40,458 bases of DNA from Nocardia pseudovaccinii NBRC 100343 (GTDB taxonomy: Bacteria; Actinomycetota; Actinomycetes; Mycobacteriales; Mycobacteriaceae). Location of the stretch: contig NZ_BDBY01000167.1 in the NCBI RefSeq assembly GCF_001613225.1, forward strand, positions 1 to 40,458, written 5' to 3'. Both the position numbers and the translations under genes were made by a program. Positions 7,736-14,331 of the stretch are shown here, piece by piece; within the stretch, counting starts at the first letter, position 1, and each line of letters starts with the position of its first letter. The notes beneath the pieces were generated by a model that ran no database searches, was not told the DNA's origin, and worked only from the letters and a program-made list of their open reading frames with translations.

Positions 7736-7772
7736 CGCCCTGGGCAACGGTTGTCGCGTGTTGCCCAGGGCG
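7736..7772 (+). terminator. 13-bp stem-loop downstream of the FAD monooxygenase
   Basis: CGCCCTGGGCAAC (7736-7748) and its exact complement (7760-7772) around 11 nt. This is the only strong structure in the 308-nt gap 7660-7967 and is a likely terminator for the monooxygenase (it works equally on the other strand). Confidence 0.65.
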
Positions 7773-7778
7773 TTCGAG

Positions 7779-7929
7779 TCAGCGGATGATCTCGCGTTCG
7801 GACAGCCCGTCGGCCGTACGTTCCGACCGATTGCCTGGTGTGCTCGGCGGCGAGTTCGGCAATGCGCCGCTCGAGCCGGTCTGGTTGGCGTTGCCGTGGC
7901 TGGCCGTCTCCCGGGGTCGGTATGTCCAC
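7779..7929 (-). pseudogene. Possible relic of a minus-strand coding sequence
   Basis: The minus strand reads RLERRIAELAAEHTRQSVG in one frame and, after a one-base shift, TADGLSEREIIR followed by a stop at 7779-7781. Both pieces look protein-like and abut the 13-bp hairpin that would end such a transcript. No family was recognised. A degraded gene with a frameshift is plausible; chance is not excluded. Confidence 0.25.
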
Positions 7930-7967
7930 GGCAGGCGCGGGTTGCGGGGCGGAACTACGCTGGCTGG

Positions 7968-8606
7968 ATGATCGGCACGCGGCGCAGTTATGACCTGGTG
8001 GCCGAGCGTTACGCCGATGAGCTCGGGGATGAGTTGCTTGGGAAGCCGTTGGATCGGGGGATGCTGGAGGTGTTCGCCGAACTCACCGACGGGGGTGTGG
8101 TCGCGGATATCGGTTGTGGGCCTGGGCATGTCGCTGCTTATCTTGCGGGGCGGGGAGTGCGGGCTATCGCGATGGATCTTTCGCCCGCGATGTGTGGGGT
8201 GGCGCGGCGGACTACTTCGGTGGCGGTTGGGGCGGCCGATATGACCGCGCTGCCGGTGCGGGCGGAAGCGTTGGCGGGGGTGGTTTGCCTGTATGCGGTG
8301 ATCCATTTGGACGAGCACCAGCGGGCGGCGGCCTATGCGGAGTTCGCGCGGGTGTTGCGGCCGGGTGGGCACGCGCTCATCGCGTTTCACACCAGCGATG
8401 CGGACTTTCCGGATGGTGGGGCCAAGACGCTCACCGATTGGTGGGGCCAGCAGGTCGACCTCACCTTTCGTTACCTGGACCCGGACGCTGAATCCGAAGC
8501 CTTGGTGAGGGCTGGTCTGGTTCCTGAGGCGCGCTTGGACCGTGAACCACATCCGGATACCGAACATCCGAGCCGACGCAGCTATCTGCTGGTCCAACGC
8601 GTGTAG
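7968..8606 (+). CDS. Class I SAM-dependent methyltransferase
   Basis: 212 aa from the ATG at 7968 (MIGTRRSYDLVAERYADEL); the ribosome-binding site is poor (GGCGGA about 14 nt upstream). Rossmann methyltransferase motifs: motif I VVADIGCGPGHVAAYLAGRG (residues about 44-63), the acidic end of strand 2 (IAMDLSPAMC), the post-motif GAADMTALPVRAEAL, motif VVCLYAVIHL, and FARVLRPGGHALIAFHTS. This is the ubiE/Methyltransf_11 type acting on small molecules. The HAD hydrolase gene starts 15 nt downstream, so they are co-transcribed. The substrate cannot be read from sequence. Base use is G-rich (many GGG/GCG runs), differing from the neighbouring monooxygenase. Confidence 0.85.
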   Translation: MIGTRRSYDLVAERYADELGDELLGKPLDRGMLEVFAELTDGGVVADIGCGPGHVAAYLAGRGVRAIAMDLSPAMCGVARRTTSVAVGAADMTALPVRAEALAGVVCLYAVIHLDEHQRAAAYAEFARVLRPGGHALIAFHTSDADFPDGGAKTLTDWWGQQVDLTFRYLDPDAESEALVRAGLVPEARLDREPHPDTEHPSRRSYLLVQRV

Positions 8607-8621
8607 GGAAAGGCGCGAATT

Positions 8622-9320
8622 GTGTTGCGAGCATTACTTTTCGATGTGCAGGGTACGGCGACGGATTTTCATTCGACCGTCTGCGCGGACGCGCGCCGCA
8701 TCGGCGGTGCCCGATATCGCCACATCGATTGGCCCGGTTTCGTAGACCATTGGCGCGCCGAGTACTTCGCCGCGCTCCGGAAAGCCGAGCCCGACCGAGA
8801 CAACTGGGTCACCGTGCATTCGGTCTACGCCAACGCACTGGACGGCCTACTGGGTGACTACGGCATCGACCTATCACCCGACCAACGCGCCGATCTCACC
8901 CTCGCCTGGCAACGACTCGAACCGTGGCCCGATGTCGTCGCCGGATTGACCAGGCTCGCAAGCAAATTCGCGATCGCAACCCTGTCGAATGCGGATGTCG
9001 CCGCCGTGATGAACATCTCGAAGCGCGCCGCGCTGCCGTGGGATGCGGTGTTCACCGCCGAGATGGCTGGTGCGTTCAAGCCCGACCCCACGGTGTATCG
9101 CATGGCCGCACGGTATCTGGGGCTGGAGCCTGCCGAGATCATGATGGTCGCCAGCCACAAATACGACATCCAGGCTGCGGGCGCACTGGGCTTCCGTACG
9201 GCCTTCGTCGCACGGCCACTCGAGTTCGGCGCCGGTGGTGACGTGGACGTTTCCTTCGACGACGATTTCGACGTCAACGCCACCGACTTCCTAGATCTCG
9301 CAGACCAACTCGGCTGCTGA
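8622..9320 (+). CDS. HAD-superfamily hydrolase, haloacid dehalogenase type II-like
   Basis: 232 aa from a GTG at 8622 preceded by AGGGAAAGG. HAD motifs: I = LLFDVQGTATDF (nucleophile Asp8; the +2 residue is Gln, not the Asp used by phosphatases), II = IATLSNADV, III = Lys in AFKPDPTVYRMA, IV = IMMVASHKYDIQAAGALGFR with FVARP. The AxHxxDIxAA version of motif IV and the missing second Asp in motif I are typical of L-2-haloacid dehalogenases rather than phosphatases. Cap helices lie between residues about 15 and 100. The likely chemistry is hydrolytic dehalogenation of a short 2-halo acid or a related reaction. It is co-transcribed with the methyltransferase upstream and ends one base before the convergent LCM methyltransferase gene. 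Confidence 0.85.
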   Translation: MLRALLFDVQGTATDFHSTVCADARRIGGARYRHIDWPGFVDHWRAEYFAALRKAEPDRDNWVTVHSVYANALDGLLGDYGIDLSPDQRADLTLAWQRLEPWPDVVAGLTRLASKFAIATLSNADVAAVMNISKRAALPWDAVFTAEMAGAFKPDPTVYRMAARYLGLEPAEIMMVASHKYDIQAAGALGFRTAFVARPLEFGAGGDVDVSFDDDFDVNATDFLDLADQLGC

Positions 9321-9321
9321 C

Positions 9322-10176
9322 CTACCCGGTTCGCATGGCACACAGCACATGTGGCGGAGCGATGGAACCCTGTCGGGGTTCGATACCGAGGTAACCGGCG
9401 ACGAGATGCGGTGCGTCGCGATCGTCGATTCGGTCGAATCCCGCCTCCCGCAAGACATTTGCGATCTCATCGGCGGTAAAGAAGCTGAGCCATGGCTCGC
9501 CGATGGACGCCACCAAATCGGCTCGCGCGGTGCGCTGATCCATCTCCTCGCCTTTGGAAGCCGAAGCGGGATAGATATAGTCGAACACCAACCGCACCGG
9601 TGTCGCCTGACCCGCGACGAACCGTAGGGTGTCCAGGATCGTGTCCCGAGTCAGATACATGATGACACCGAGCCACACGAAAACGGCCGGGCGGCGCCGA
9701 TCGAACCCGGCGGCAGCCAATCCTGCTGCGAGCGTCTGGCTTTCGAAGTCGACGGGCGCGAAGATCAGCGACGACGGAAGTTCGATGCCCGCCGCATCGA
9801 GCCGCTGCCGCTTCCACTCCTGGGTATCGGGATGATCGACCTCGAACACCCGCACATCCGGATGCGGGTTGCGGTAGGCGAAGGTGTCCAGTCCGGCACC
9901 CAGAATCACCACCTGCCGGGTGCCTGCGGCCACGGCGTCGGCAACGGTGTCCTCGGCGAAGCGCGCGCGGGCGGCCAGGAACAGACGGCGTCGGCGACGC
10001 ATGTCGGTGTCATCCTGATATTTCGTGGTCTCCAGGTCGGCCAGTTGATCTGGCGTGATGCCCGCGATCCGAACGGCCAGCGGATCGGTGAAGATGCGCG
10101 GCTCACCCGCGATCTGATGGTAGGCGCGAGCGTAGGCCGTGGCGAGCGCGGTGCGACTTGGCTGACCGAGTTGCAT
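9322..10176 (-). CDS. LCM-family (TIGR00027-type) SAM-dependent methyltransferase
   Basis: 284 aa. Matches the leucine carboxyl methyltransferase-like family expanded in mycobacteria and nocardiae: SRTALATAYARAYHQIAGEP, RIFTDPLAVRIAG, VADAVAAGTRQVVILGAGLD (motif I), TFAYRNPHPDVRVFEVDHPD, TQEWKRQRL, FAPVDFESQTLAAGLAAAGF, VFVWLGVIMYLTRDTILDTL and VLREAGFDRI. Members are cytoplasmic O-methyltransferases; most have unknown substrates and some act in polyketide or lipid pathways. The TetR gene upstream on the same strand ends 33 nt before it, so this is probably the regulator's target and both share one transcript. Tail-to-tail with the HAD gene with a one-base gap. Confidence 0.9.
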   Translation of the reverse strand: MQLGQPSRTALATAYARAYHQIAGEPRIFTDPLAVRIAGITPDQLADLETTKYQDDTDMRRRRRLFLAARARFAEDTVADAVAAGTRQVVILGAGLDTFAYRNPHPDVRVFEVDHPDTQEWKRQRLDAAGIELPSSLIFAPVDFESQTLAAGLAAAGFDRRRPAVFVWLGVIMYLTRDTILDTLRFVAGQATPVRLVFDYIYPASASKGEEMDQRTARADLVASIGEPWLSFFTADEIANVLREAGFDRIDDRDAPHLVAGYLGIEPRQGSIAPPHVLCAMRTG

Positions 10177-10208
10177 ACGCCGAACTTACGTGGACGCTGC
10201 CCGGCGCG

Positions 10209-10841
10209 CTATTCCTCGGTGATGATCAGCGAGGTGGCGATGGGCGCGAGCACCTCGACCAGTTGTGTGATCGGCGGGCGCGGGTCGGCCAGAATCCATT
10301 CGTGCGCGACGCCGTTGATCGCGCCGATGAGTGCGCTTGCCGCCCAGGTGATTCCACCACGGACGCGGATATCCGGGCCCGCGATCGAGATGAGCAGCGC
10401 CTCGATTGCCCCCGCCCACGCGTGGCGGCGCTCACGGCGGTGCTTCTCCATGCGTTCGCTGACCCCGACCACCTCGACGAAGGCGACCTTGGCCCGGTAC
10501 GGATCGGAGCTGATCGAACCGATGAACGCCGTCAGCACCGCGGTGAGCCCGGCCGCGATATCCGTATCCGGACCCAGCGCCGCAACGGCCTGCCCGACAA
10601 CAGCGGCGGACTGGTCCTGGATGTAGTCGTAGGACGCGATGAGCACGTCTTCCCTGGTCTGGAACTCCTCGTAGAACTGCCGCTTGGACAGTCCGGCCGC
10701 GGTGCACACATCGGCCAGCGAGCAGTCGGCATAGCCGCGCTCGGCGAAGGTCCGGATGGCGGCGTCCAGGAACCGCTGCCGTCGCTCGGCCTTGCGCTCG
10801 CTCACCGCGCGCCCGCCGTACTGCCTGTCCACGATGGTCAC
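10209..10841 (-). CDS. TetR-family regulator
   Basis: 210 aa from a GTG at 10841. An in-frame GTG at 10805 (VSERKAERRQRF) has a better-placed GGCGGG and may be the real start. N-terminal DNA-binding domain: RQRFLDAAIRTFAERGYADC, SLADVCTAAGLSKRQFYEEF then QTREDVLIASYDYI, the standard TetR helix-turn-helix. The C-terminal ligand domain is all-helical (VGQAVAALGPDTDIAAGL, KVAFVEVVGVSERME, GGITWAASALIGAIN). It likely represses itself and the methyltransferase gene 33 nt downstream. No strong palindrome was found directly before it; the nearest regulatory symmetry is the hairpin at 10933. The ligand is unknown. Confidence 0.88.
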   Translation of the reverse strand: MTIVDRQYGGRAVSERKAERRQRFLDAAIRTFAERGYADCSLADVCTAAGLSKRQFYEEFQTREDVLIASYDYIQDQSAAVVGQAVAALGPDTDIAAGLTAVLTAFIGSISSDPYRAKVAFVEVVGVSERMEKHRRERRHAWAGAIEALLISIAGPDIRVRGGITWAASALIGAINGVAHEWILADPRPPITQLVEVLAPIATSLIITEE

Positions 10842-10932
10842 AGCTCCGCCTCGCTGGCGCTCGGTTCCGCTGCGACCAAGGGGGTTGTGTCTTTGGTTCC
10901 CTCGCTGTGCTCGGTCACAAGCACCACGGTAT

Positions 10933-10957
10933 CCGAGCAGCCACGCGGACTGCTCGG
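10933..10957 (-). terminator. 8-bp stem-loop between small ORF and tetR
   Basis: CCGAGCAG (10933-10940) and CTGCTCGG (10950-10957) with a 9-nt loop lie 19 nt beyond the stop of the small minus-strand ORF at 10976-11077, a natural place for its terminator. Confidence 0.5.
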
Positions 10958-10975
10958 TGTGCTGTGACGGCTCGG

Positions 10976-11077
10976 TCAGCCCAGGATGAAGGATCTGCCC
11001 AGCGCATCCTGTGCGCCATAGAAGAGTAAGAAGACGTAATACAGAACCGTCGAGACCGGTTCATTGAGCACGTGCAT
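10976..11077 (-). CDS. Small ORF, 33 aa, hydrophobic core
   Basis: Reads MHVLNEPVSTVLYYVFLLFY then GAQDALGRSFILG and stops. The ATG at 11077 is preceded by GAGGA at 5 nt, codons have normal high GC in the third position except the Phe/Leu/Tyr run, and a stem-loop follows the stop. Residues 8-20 (VSTVLYYVFLLFY) are hydrophobic enough for one short membrane helix. No family is recognised. It is transcribed divergently from the secreted lipase, with 217 nt of shared upstream region that holds several palindromes. It could be a membrane peptide or a conserved nocardial miniprotein. Evidence is the start context, composition and terminator, not homology. Confidence 0.5.
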   Translation of the reverse strand: MHVLNEPVSTVLYYVFLLFYGAQDALGRSFILG

Positions 11078-11114
11078 GTTTCCTCGGAGCTTCCCCAGCA
11101 AGCTATCCGGCACC

Positions 11115-11136
11115 AACCGGCCGGTTCGGTGAACCG
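11115..11136. promoter_or_regulatory. Overlapping palindromes in the lipase/small-ORF intergenic region
   Basis: AACCGGCCGGTT (11115-11126) is a perfect 12-bp palindrome and overlaps CGGTTC-GGT-GAACCG (11122-11136). They lie between the divergent small ORF and the lipase and could bind a dimeric regulator. No protein can be named. Confidence 0.3.
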
Positions 11137-11214
11137 AAAGTTACGGCATATTCCGCCGCTCGGCACATCGAGTCGGCGAATCGGGTCTATTTCTGCCCAA
11201 GACCGCGGCCGTTA

Positions 11215-11243
11215 TTGCGATGCACATCACGTCTGTGTCATAG
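11215..11243 (+). promoter_or_regulatory. Candidate lipase promoter
   Basis: TTGCGA (11215-11220), 17 nt, then TCATAG (11238-11243), with CATAGT one base on. It lies 52 bp before the TTG start and just upstream of the palindrome at 11253-11274, which would cover the transcription start. Confidence 0.35.
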
Positions 11244-11252
11244 TCGCCAATA

Positions 11253-11274
11253 TGTGAGACGGAGTGGTCTCACA
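11253..11274. promoter_or_regulatory. 22-bp operator-like palindrome before the lipase gene
   Basis: TGTGAGAC (11253-11260), GGAGTG, GTCTCACA (11267-11274): perfect 8-bp arms with a 6-bp spacer, the geometry of TetR-type operators. It ends 20 bp before the lipase start, so binding there should block transcription. Confidence 0.55.
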
Positions 11275-11294
11275 GTAGGCGAAGGGGCTGGAAG

Positions 11295-12692
11295 TTGATC
11301 AATCCGCTGGCGGGTCGCGCCCGGCGAATCATGTTCTCGGCCGGAGTCACGGCCATCGCACTGCTCGCGACGACCGCGGTCACGGTCGCCGAGCCGCCGG
11401 AGGATCCGGCAGCGGTGCAACCCGCGGCACCGGTTCCGCTGCCGCCCGAATTGGATCCGGGTTTCTACCATCCGGCGGCAGAGCTCGTCGCGAGCAAGGC
11501 GCCGGGCGAGATCATCTCGGCGCGGCAGGTCAATGTCGCCAACTTCGGGTTGATTCCGGTGAATGTCGATGCGTGGCAGGTCTCCTACCGCTCGAACAAC
11601 AGTCGGGACGAGGCGATTCCAGCGGTCGCGACGGTCGTGAAGCCGCGCGGCTCGGCACCGGACAAGCTCGTATCGATGCAGATCGCCGAGGATTCGTTGG
11701 CCGGGTACTGTGCACCTTCCTATGCGCTGCAACAGTTTTCGGTCAGTCCGTTCGTCGGGCAGGTCGTCGCTCCTGCCGAGTGGGTGATTGCGCAGGGCGC
11801 GGTGCAGCAGGGCTGGGCGGTCGTCATTCCCGATCATCAGGGACCGAACAATGCCTACGCGGCCGGACCGCTGGCCGGGCGGATCACTCTCGACGGCATC
11901 CGCGCGGCGCGCAATCTCGAGCCGATGCGGCTCGCGCCGGATACCCGGATCGGGCTGTACGGCTACTCGGGCGGGGCCATTGCGACCGGTCACGCGGCCG
12001 AGTTGAAGCAGGGCTATGCGCCGGAGCTCAATATCGTCGGCGCGGCCGAGGGCGGTGTGCCCGCCGATCTCGGGGTGACGCTGAATGTCGCGAACAACCA
12101 GCTCACCTCCGGTTTGGTCCTGGGCGCCATCAACGGGCTCACCCGTGAGTATCCGGATTTCGCCCGATTCATCGACGGGAATATCGATCTGCTCGGCCGG
12201 GCGGTGTCGACTGTGCAGGGCGGGCTGTGTGTGCAGTATGTATCCGCGTTGCTGCCGTTCCTGAACCTGAAGGGCATGCTCCGGGTGCCCGGCGATCCGA
12301 TCCAGCACCCGGCGGTCGTCGATGTGCTCGACAAGACCCGCATGGGTAAGTCGGTACCCGATATGCCGATGTACATCTGGCAGGGCAATCCGGATGAAAT
12401 CATTCCGGTGGGTCAGGTCAACACGCTGGTCGATACCTACTGCCAAAGCCCTTCCGCGAGTGTGCGATACACCCGCGAGCACTTTGCGGAGCATGTTGTC
12501 ACCGAGGTGTCGGGCACTGCTCCCGCCCTCCTGTGGCTGCGTGACCGGCTCAATGGTGTTCCGGCACAACAGGGTTGCAGCACCGCCGAGGTGGGCTGGT
12601 TGGCCTTGGATCCGAACGGAATCGAGCTGTTGAAGTCGACCTTCGGCGAGACCTTCGCCTCATTCTTCGGTAAGCCCATCGGCGTGAAGTGA
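11295..12692 (+). CDS. Secreted LIP-family lipase
   Basis: 465 aa from a TTG at 11295 with GAAGGGG upstream. Sec signal peptide (RRIMFSAGVTAIALLATTAV...AEPP) followed by a Pro/Ala linker. The catalytic domain is that of the secretory lipase (LIP) family of alpha/beta hydrolases: APGEIISARQV, WQVSYRSNNSRDEAIPAVAT, AIAEDSLAGYC-type lid region, WAVVIPDHQGPNNAYAAG, LYGYSGGAIATGHAAEL (nucleophile Ser225), NVVGA-like strand LNIVGAAEGGVP, PMYIWQGNPDEIIPVGQV (Asp), and REHFAEH (His region). Such enzymes hydrolyse triacylglycerols or long-chain esters outside the cell, within the mycolate layer. A 22-bp palindrome overlies its promoter, and a 14-bp hairpin ends it 6 nt after the stop, so it is a monocistronic, regulated unit. 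Confidence 0.9.
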   Translation: MINPLAGRARRIMFSAGVTAIALLATTAVTVAEPPEDPAAVQPAAPVPLPPELDPGFYHPAAELVASKAPGEIISARQVNVANFGLIPVNVDAWQVSYRSNNSRDEAIPAVATVVKPRGSAPDKLVSMQIAEDSLAGYCAPSYALQQFSVSPFVGQVVAPAEWVIAQGAVQQGWAVVIPDHQGPNNAYAAGPLAGRITLDGIRAARNLEPMRLAPDTRIGLYGYSGGAIATGHAAELKQGYAPELNIVGAAEGGVPADLGVTLNVANNQLTSGLVLGAINGLTREYPDFARFIDGNIDLLGRAVSTVQGGLCVQYVSALLPFLNLKGMLRVPGDPIQHPAVVDVLDKTRMGKSVPDMPMYIWQGNPDEIIPVGQVNTLVDTYCQSPSASVRYTREHFAEHVVTEVSGTAPALLWLRDRLNGVPAQQGCSTAEVGWLALDPNGIELLKSTFGETFASFFGKPIGVK

Positions 12693-12697
12693 GCTGT

Positions 12698-12727
12698 TCC
12701 GGTCCGGATCGACCGATCCGGACCGGA
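12698..12727 (+). terminator. 14-bp stem-loop ending the lipase transcript
   Basis: TCCGGTCCGGATCG (12698-12711) and its exact complement (12714-12727) with only 2 nt between; the inner pairs must open to form the loop. It starts 6 nt after the lipase stop. Confidence 0.7.
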
Positions 12728-12807
12728 GGTGAGCTAGCGGGTGCCGTGCTGGAGCCCTCGATGATCGGGCCGAAGTTGTTGCCATAGCTGCCGAAGAGAT
12801 GGCACTC

Positions 12808-13227
12808 TCAGTCGGCGCTGAACATTTCCTCTGCGCGACGGGTGTCCATGTACTCGCGCACGCGGTGGATCAGACCGTCGCGCAGTTCGAAGATGAAGCA
12901 GTAGTCGTTGTCGTAGTGGTTGCCGTTCATCAATGTCGCCCGCATCCGCTCCTCCACGACGACCGTCGCGGCCTCGGCGATGACGGCAGTGAACTGCACG
13001 CTTCGATCGGATACGAACACGGCCGGAAACTCTCTGGTCAGAAAGTGCACGATGCGGTCACGACCGACCAGGTGATTGGTGCCGTCGAGGGCGCGGGCGG
13101 TGGCGTTCTGCGGCGGTGCGAGCCATTCGGCATCCGGGGTGAATACCGCGGCAATGCGGTCGGGGTCCTGGGTCGCGAATTCGCGCCAGGCTCGGATGAT
13201 CACATCTTTGCTCGTCTGTGCGTCCAT
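12808..13227 (-). CDS. SnoaL/NTF2-like protein
   Basis: 139 aa from the ATG at 13227 (MDAQTSKDVIIRAW; AGGA 9 nt upstream). NTF2-like cone fold: helix VIIRAWREFATQDPDRIAAV, FTPDAEWLAPPQNA, VGRDRIVHFLTREFPAVF, then strands SVQFTAVIAEAATVVVEERM, YDNDYCFIFELRDGLIHRVR and EYMDTRRAEEMF. This is the ketosteroid-isomerase/SnoaL-like type, used as small-molecule isomerases, cyclases or merely binding proteins. No catalytic pair can be assigned with confidence. It is divergent from the Ada-like regulator, with a 33-bp perfect palindrome in the shared promoter, which makes control by that regulator likely. Confidence 0.8.
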   Translation of the reverse strand: MDAQTSKDVIIRAWREFATQDPDRIAAVFTPDAEWLAPPQNATARALDGTNHLVGRDRIVHFLTREFPAVFVSDRSVQFTAVIAEAATVVVEERMRATLMNGNHYDNDYCFIFELRDGLIHRVREYMDTRRAEEMFSAD

Positions 13228-13263
13228 TCGGCCAATCCTGGGTGGGCCGCGGCCGCCGATCAC

Positions 13264-13296
13264 GCCATATCCGGACAGACCGTGTCCGGATATGGC
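13264..13296. promoter_or_regulatory. 33-bp perfect palindrome in divergent promoter
   Basis: GCCATATCCGGACA (13264-13277), GACCG, and the exact complement TGTCCGGATATGGC (13283-13296). It lies 36 bp before the Ada-like regulator and 36 bp before the NTF2-like gene on the other side, so one dimeric protein bound here could control both. The half site is CATATCCGGACA. Confidence 0.65.
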
Positions 13297-13331
13297 TGGT
13301 CGGTGCGCGGCTCGGAGCGCAGACTCGGGGG

Positions 13332-14318
13332 ATGGGATCGTTCGAAGGCGTCGTCACGACCGGCATCTACTGCTTGCCGCCGTGTCCCGGACGCCCCCGA
13401 GCGGAGAATGTCGTCCCCTTCACCTCCGCTGCGGGTGCCGAGGCGGCGGGGTTTCGGGCGTGCCACCGCTGTCGGCCCTATCGGAGTGATCGAAAGCCCA
13501 CGAGCGCATCCGAATTGGTCTGTCGCGCTATCGATCTCATTGCCGTGGGTGTACTGGACGAGGGCAATGAGGCGGAACTCGCCGCGCGGCTGGCAGTGTC
13601 GGAACGTCATCTGCGACGGATGTTCCACGAGCAGGTCGGTGCGACGCCGGATCAGCTGGCCCGTTCGCGGCGGGCGCATTTCGCGCGACGACTACTGGAC
13701 GATACCGATCTGTCGGTCACCGACATCGCCTTCGCCGCCGGATTCGGGAGCCTGCGTCAATTCAATCGGGTGATGGTCGCGATATTTCGCGCAACACCTG
13801 TCGAGTTGCGCAAACGTCGGCGGCGTGCGGACCGGCTGGTCGCGGATGGCGGTCTCGCGCTGCGGGTGCCGGTGGCCGAGGGGACGAACATCGAGCGGCG
13901 ATTGGCACAACTGGCGCGCAGCGCGATCGCTGGTGTCGAGAGCGTCACGTCGACCCGCTACCGGCGCACGATCGACATGGACGGTGATCCGGGCGTCATC
14001 GAAATATACTCAGCCGCAACAGATGCCGCGCTTCTCCTGGTGCATGTACCGCATATCGAGGGCCTGATCCATCTGGTGTCCAGGGTGCAGCGGCTGCTCG
14101 CAGGGGAGCCGTGGGACCCATTCGAAAATGACATCCGCGGTGTCGTGTCGGACAGCGATGCTCTCGACGATCTCGTCGCGGCCTATGGCAAACCCGTCGG
14201 CGGCCTGGAGCAGTTCGGCCTTTCCTATCTCTTCCCGACCCCGACGATGCTCGCCGATTACCCGAGCGGTCTCGATGCCATTGGCGCACAGGCGATCCTG
14301 ACCGCGCTCGTGCACTGA
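13332..14318 (+). CDS. Ada-type AraC regulator with eroded AlkA-like domain
   Basis: 328 aa from the ATG at 13332. Residues about 6-50 form the Ada methyl-phosphotriester zinc domain: TTGIYCLPPCPGRPRAENVV and AGFRACHRCRPY, with all four Cys (14, 18, 44, 47); Cys14 is the methyl acceptor position. Residues about 60-160 are an AraC-type double helix-turn-helix (LAARLAVSERHLRRMFHEQV, VTDIAFAAGFGSLRQFNRVM). Residues 175-300 resemble the AlkA N-terminal domain and the start of the glycosylase domain (RSAIAGVESVTSTRYRRTI, WDPFENDIRGVVSD, GLSYLFPTP). It stops at ALTALVH before the helix-hairpin-helix and catalytic Asp of 3-methyladenine glycosylases, and about 30 residues are missing before WDPFE. 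It should therefore sense methylation and activate transcription but not excise bases. The normal short N-terminal lead (DFDGRF-type) is also reduced. Confidence 0.8.
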   Translation: MGSFEGVVTTGIYCLPPCPGRPRAENVVPFTSAAGAEAAGFRACHRCRPYRSDRKPTSASELVCRAIDLIAVGVLDEGNEAELAARLAVSERHLRRMFHEQVGATPDQLARSRRAHFARRLLDDTDLSVTDIAFAAGFGSLRQFNRVMVAIFRATPVELRKRRRRADRLVADGGLALRVPVAEGTNIERRLAQLARSAIAGVESVTSTRYRRTIDMDGDPGVIEIYSAATDAALLLVHVPHIEGLIHLVSRVQRLLAGEPWDPFENDIRGVVSDSDALDDLVAAYGKPVGGLEQFGLSYLFPTPTMLADYPSGLDAIGAQAILTALVH

Positions 14319-14331
14319 GACTCCAGGCAGT

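Noticed and set aside
11238..12569. 443-codon minus-strand frame opposite the lipase
   Set aside because: Arg/His/Asp-rich shadow without domains; the plus strand has a signal peptide, catalytic motifs, operator and terminator.
12735..12807. Minus-strand reading LFGSYGNNFGPIIEGSSTAP in the lipase/NTF2-like gap
   Set aside because: Protein-like for about 20 residues only, no start or stop fits; possibly an old remnant but too short to call.
13266..13294. Palindrome at 13264-13296 as a transcription terminator
   Set aside because: It lies between divergent starts, not after a gene end, so an operator role fits better.
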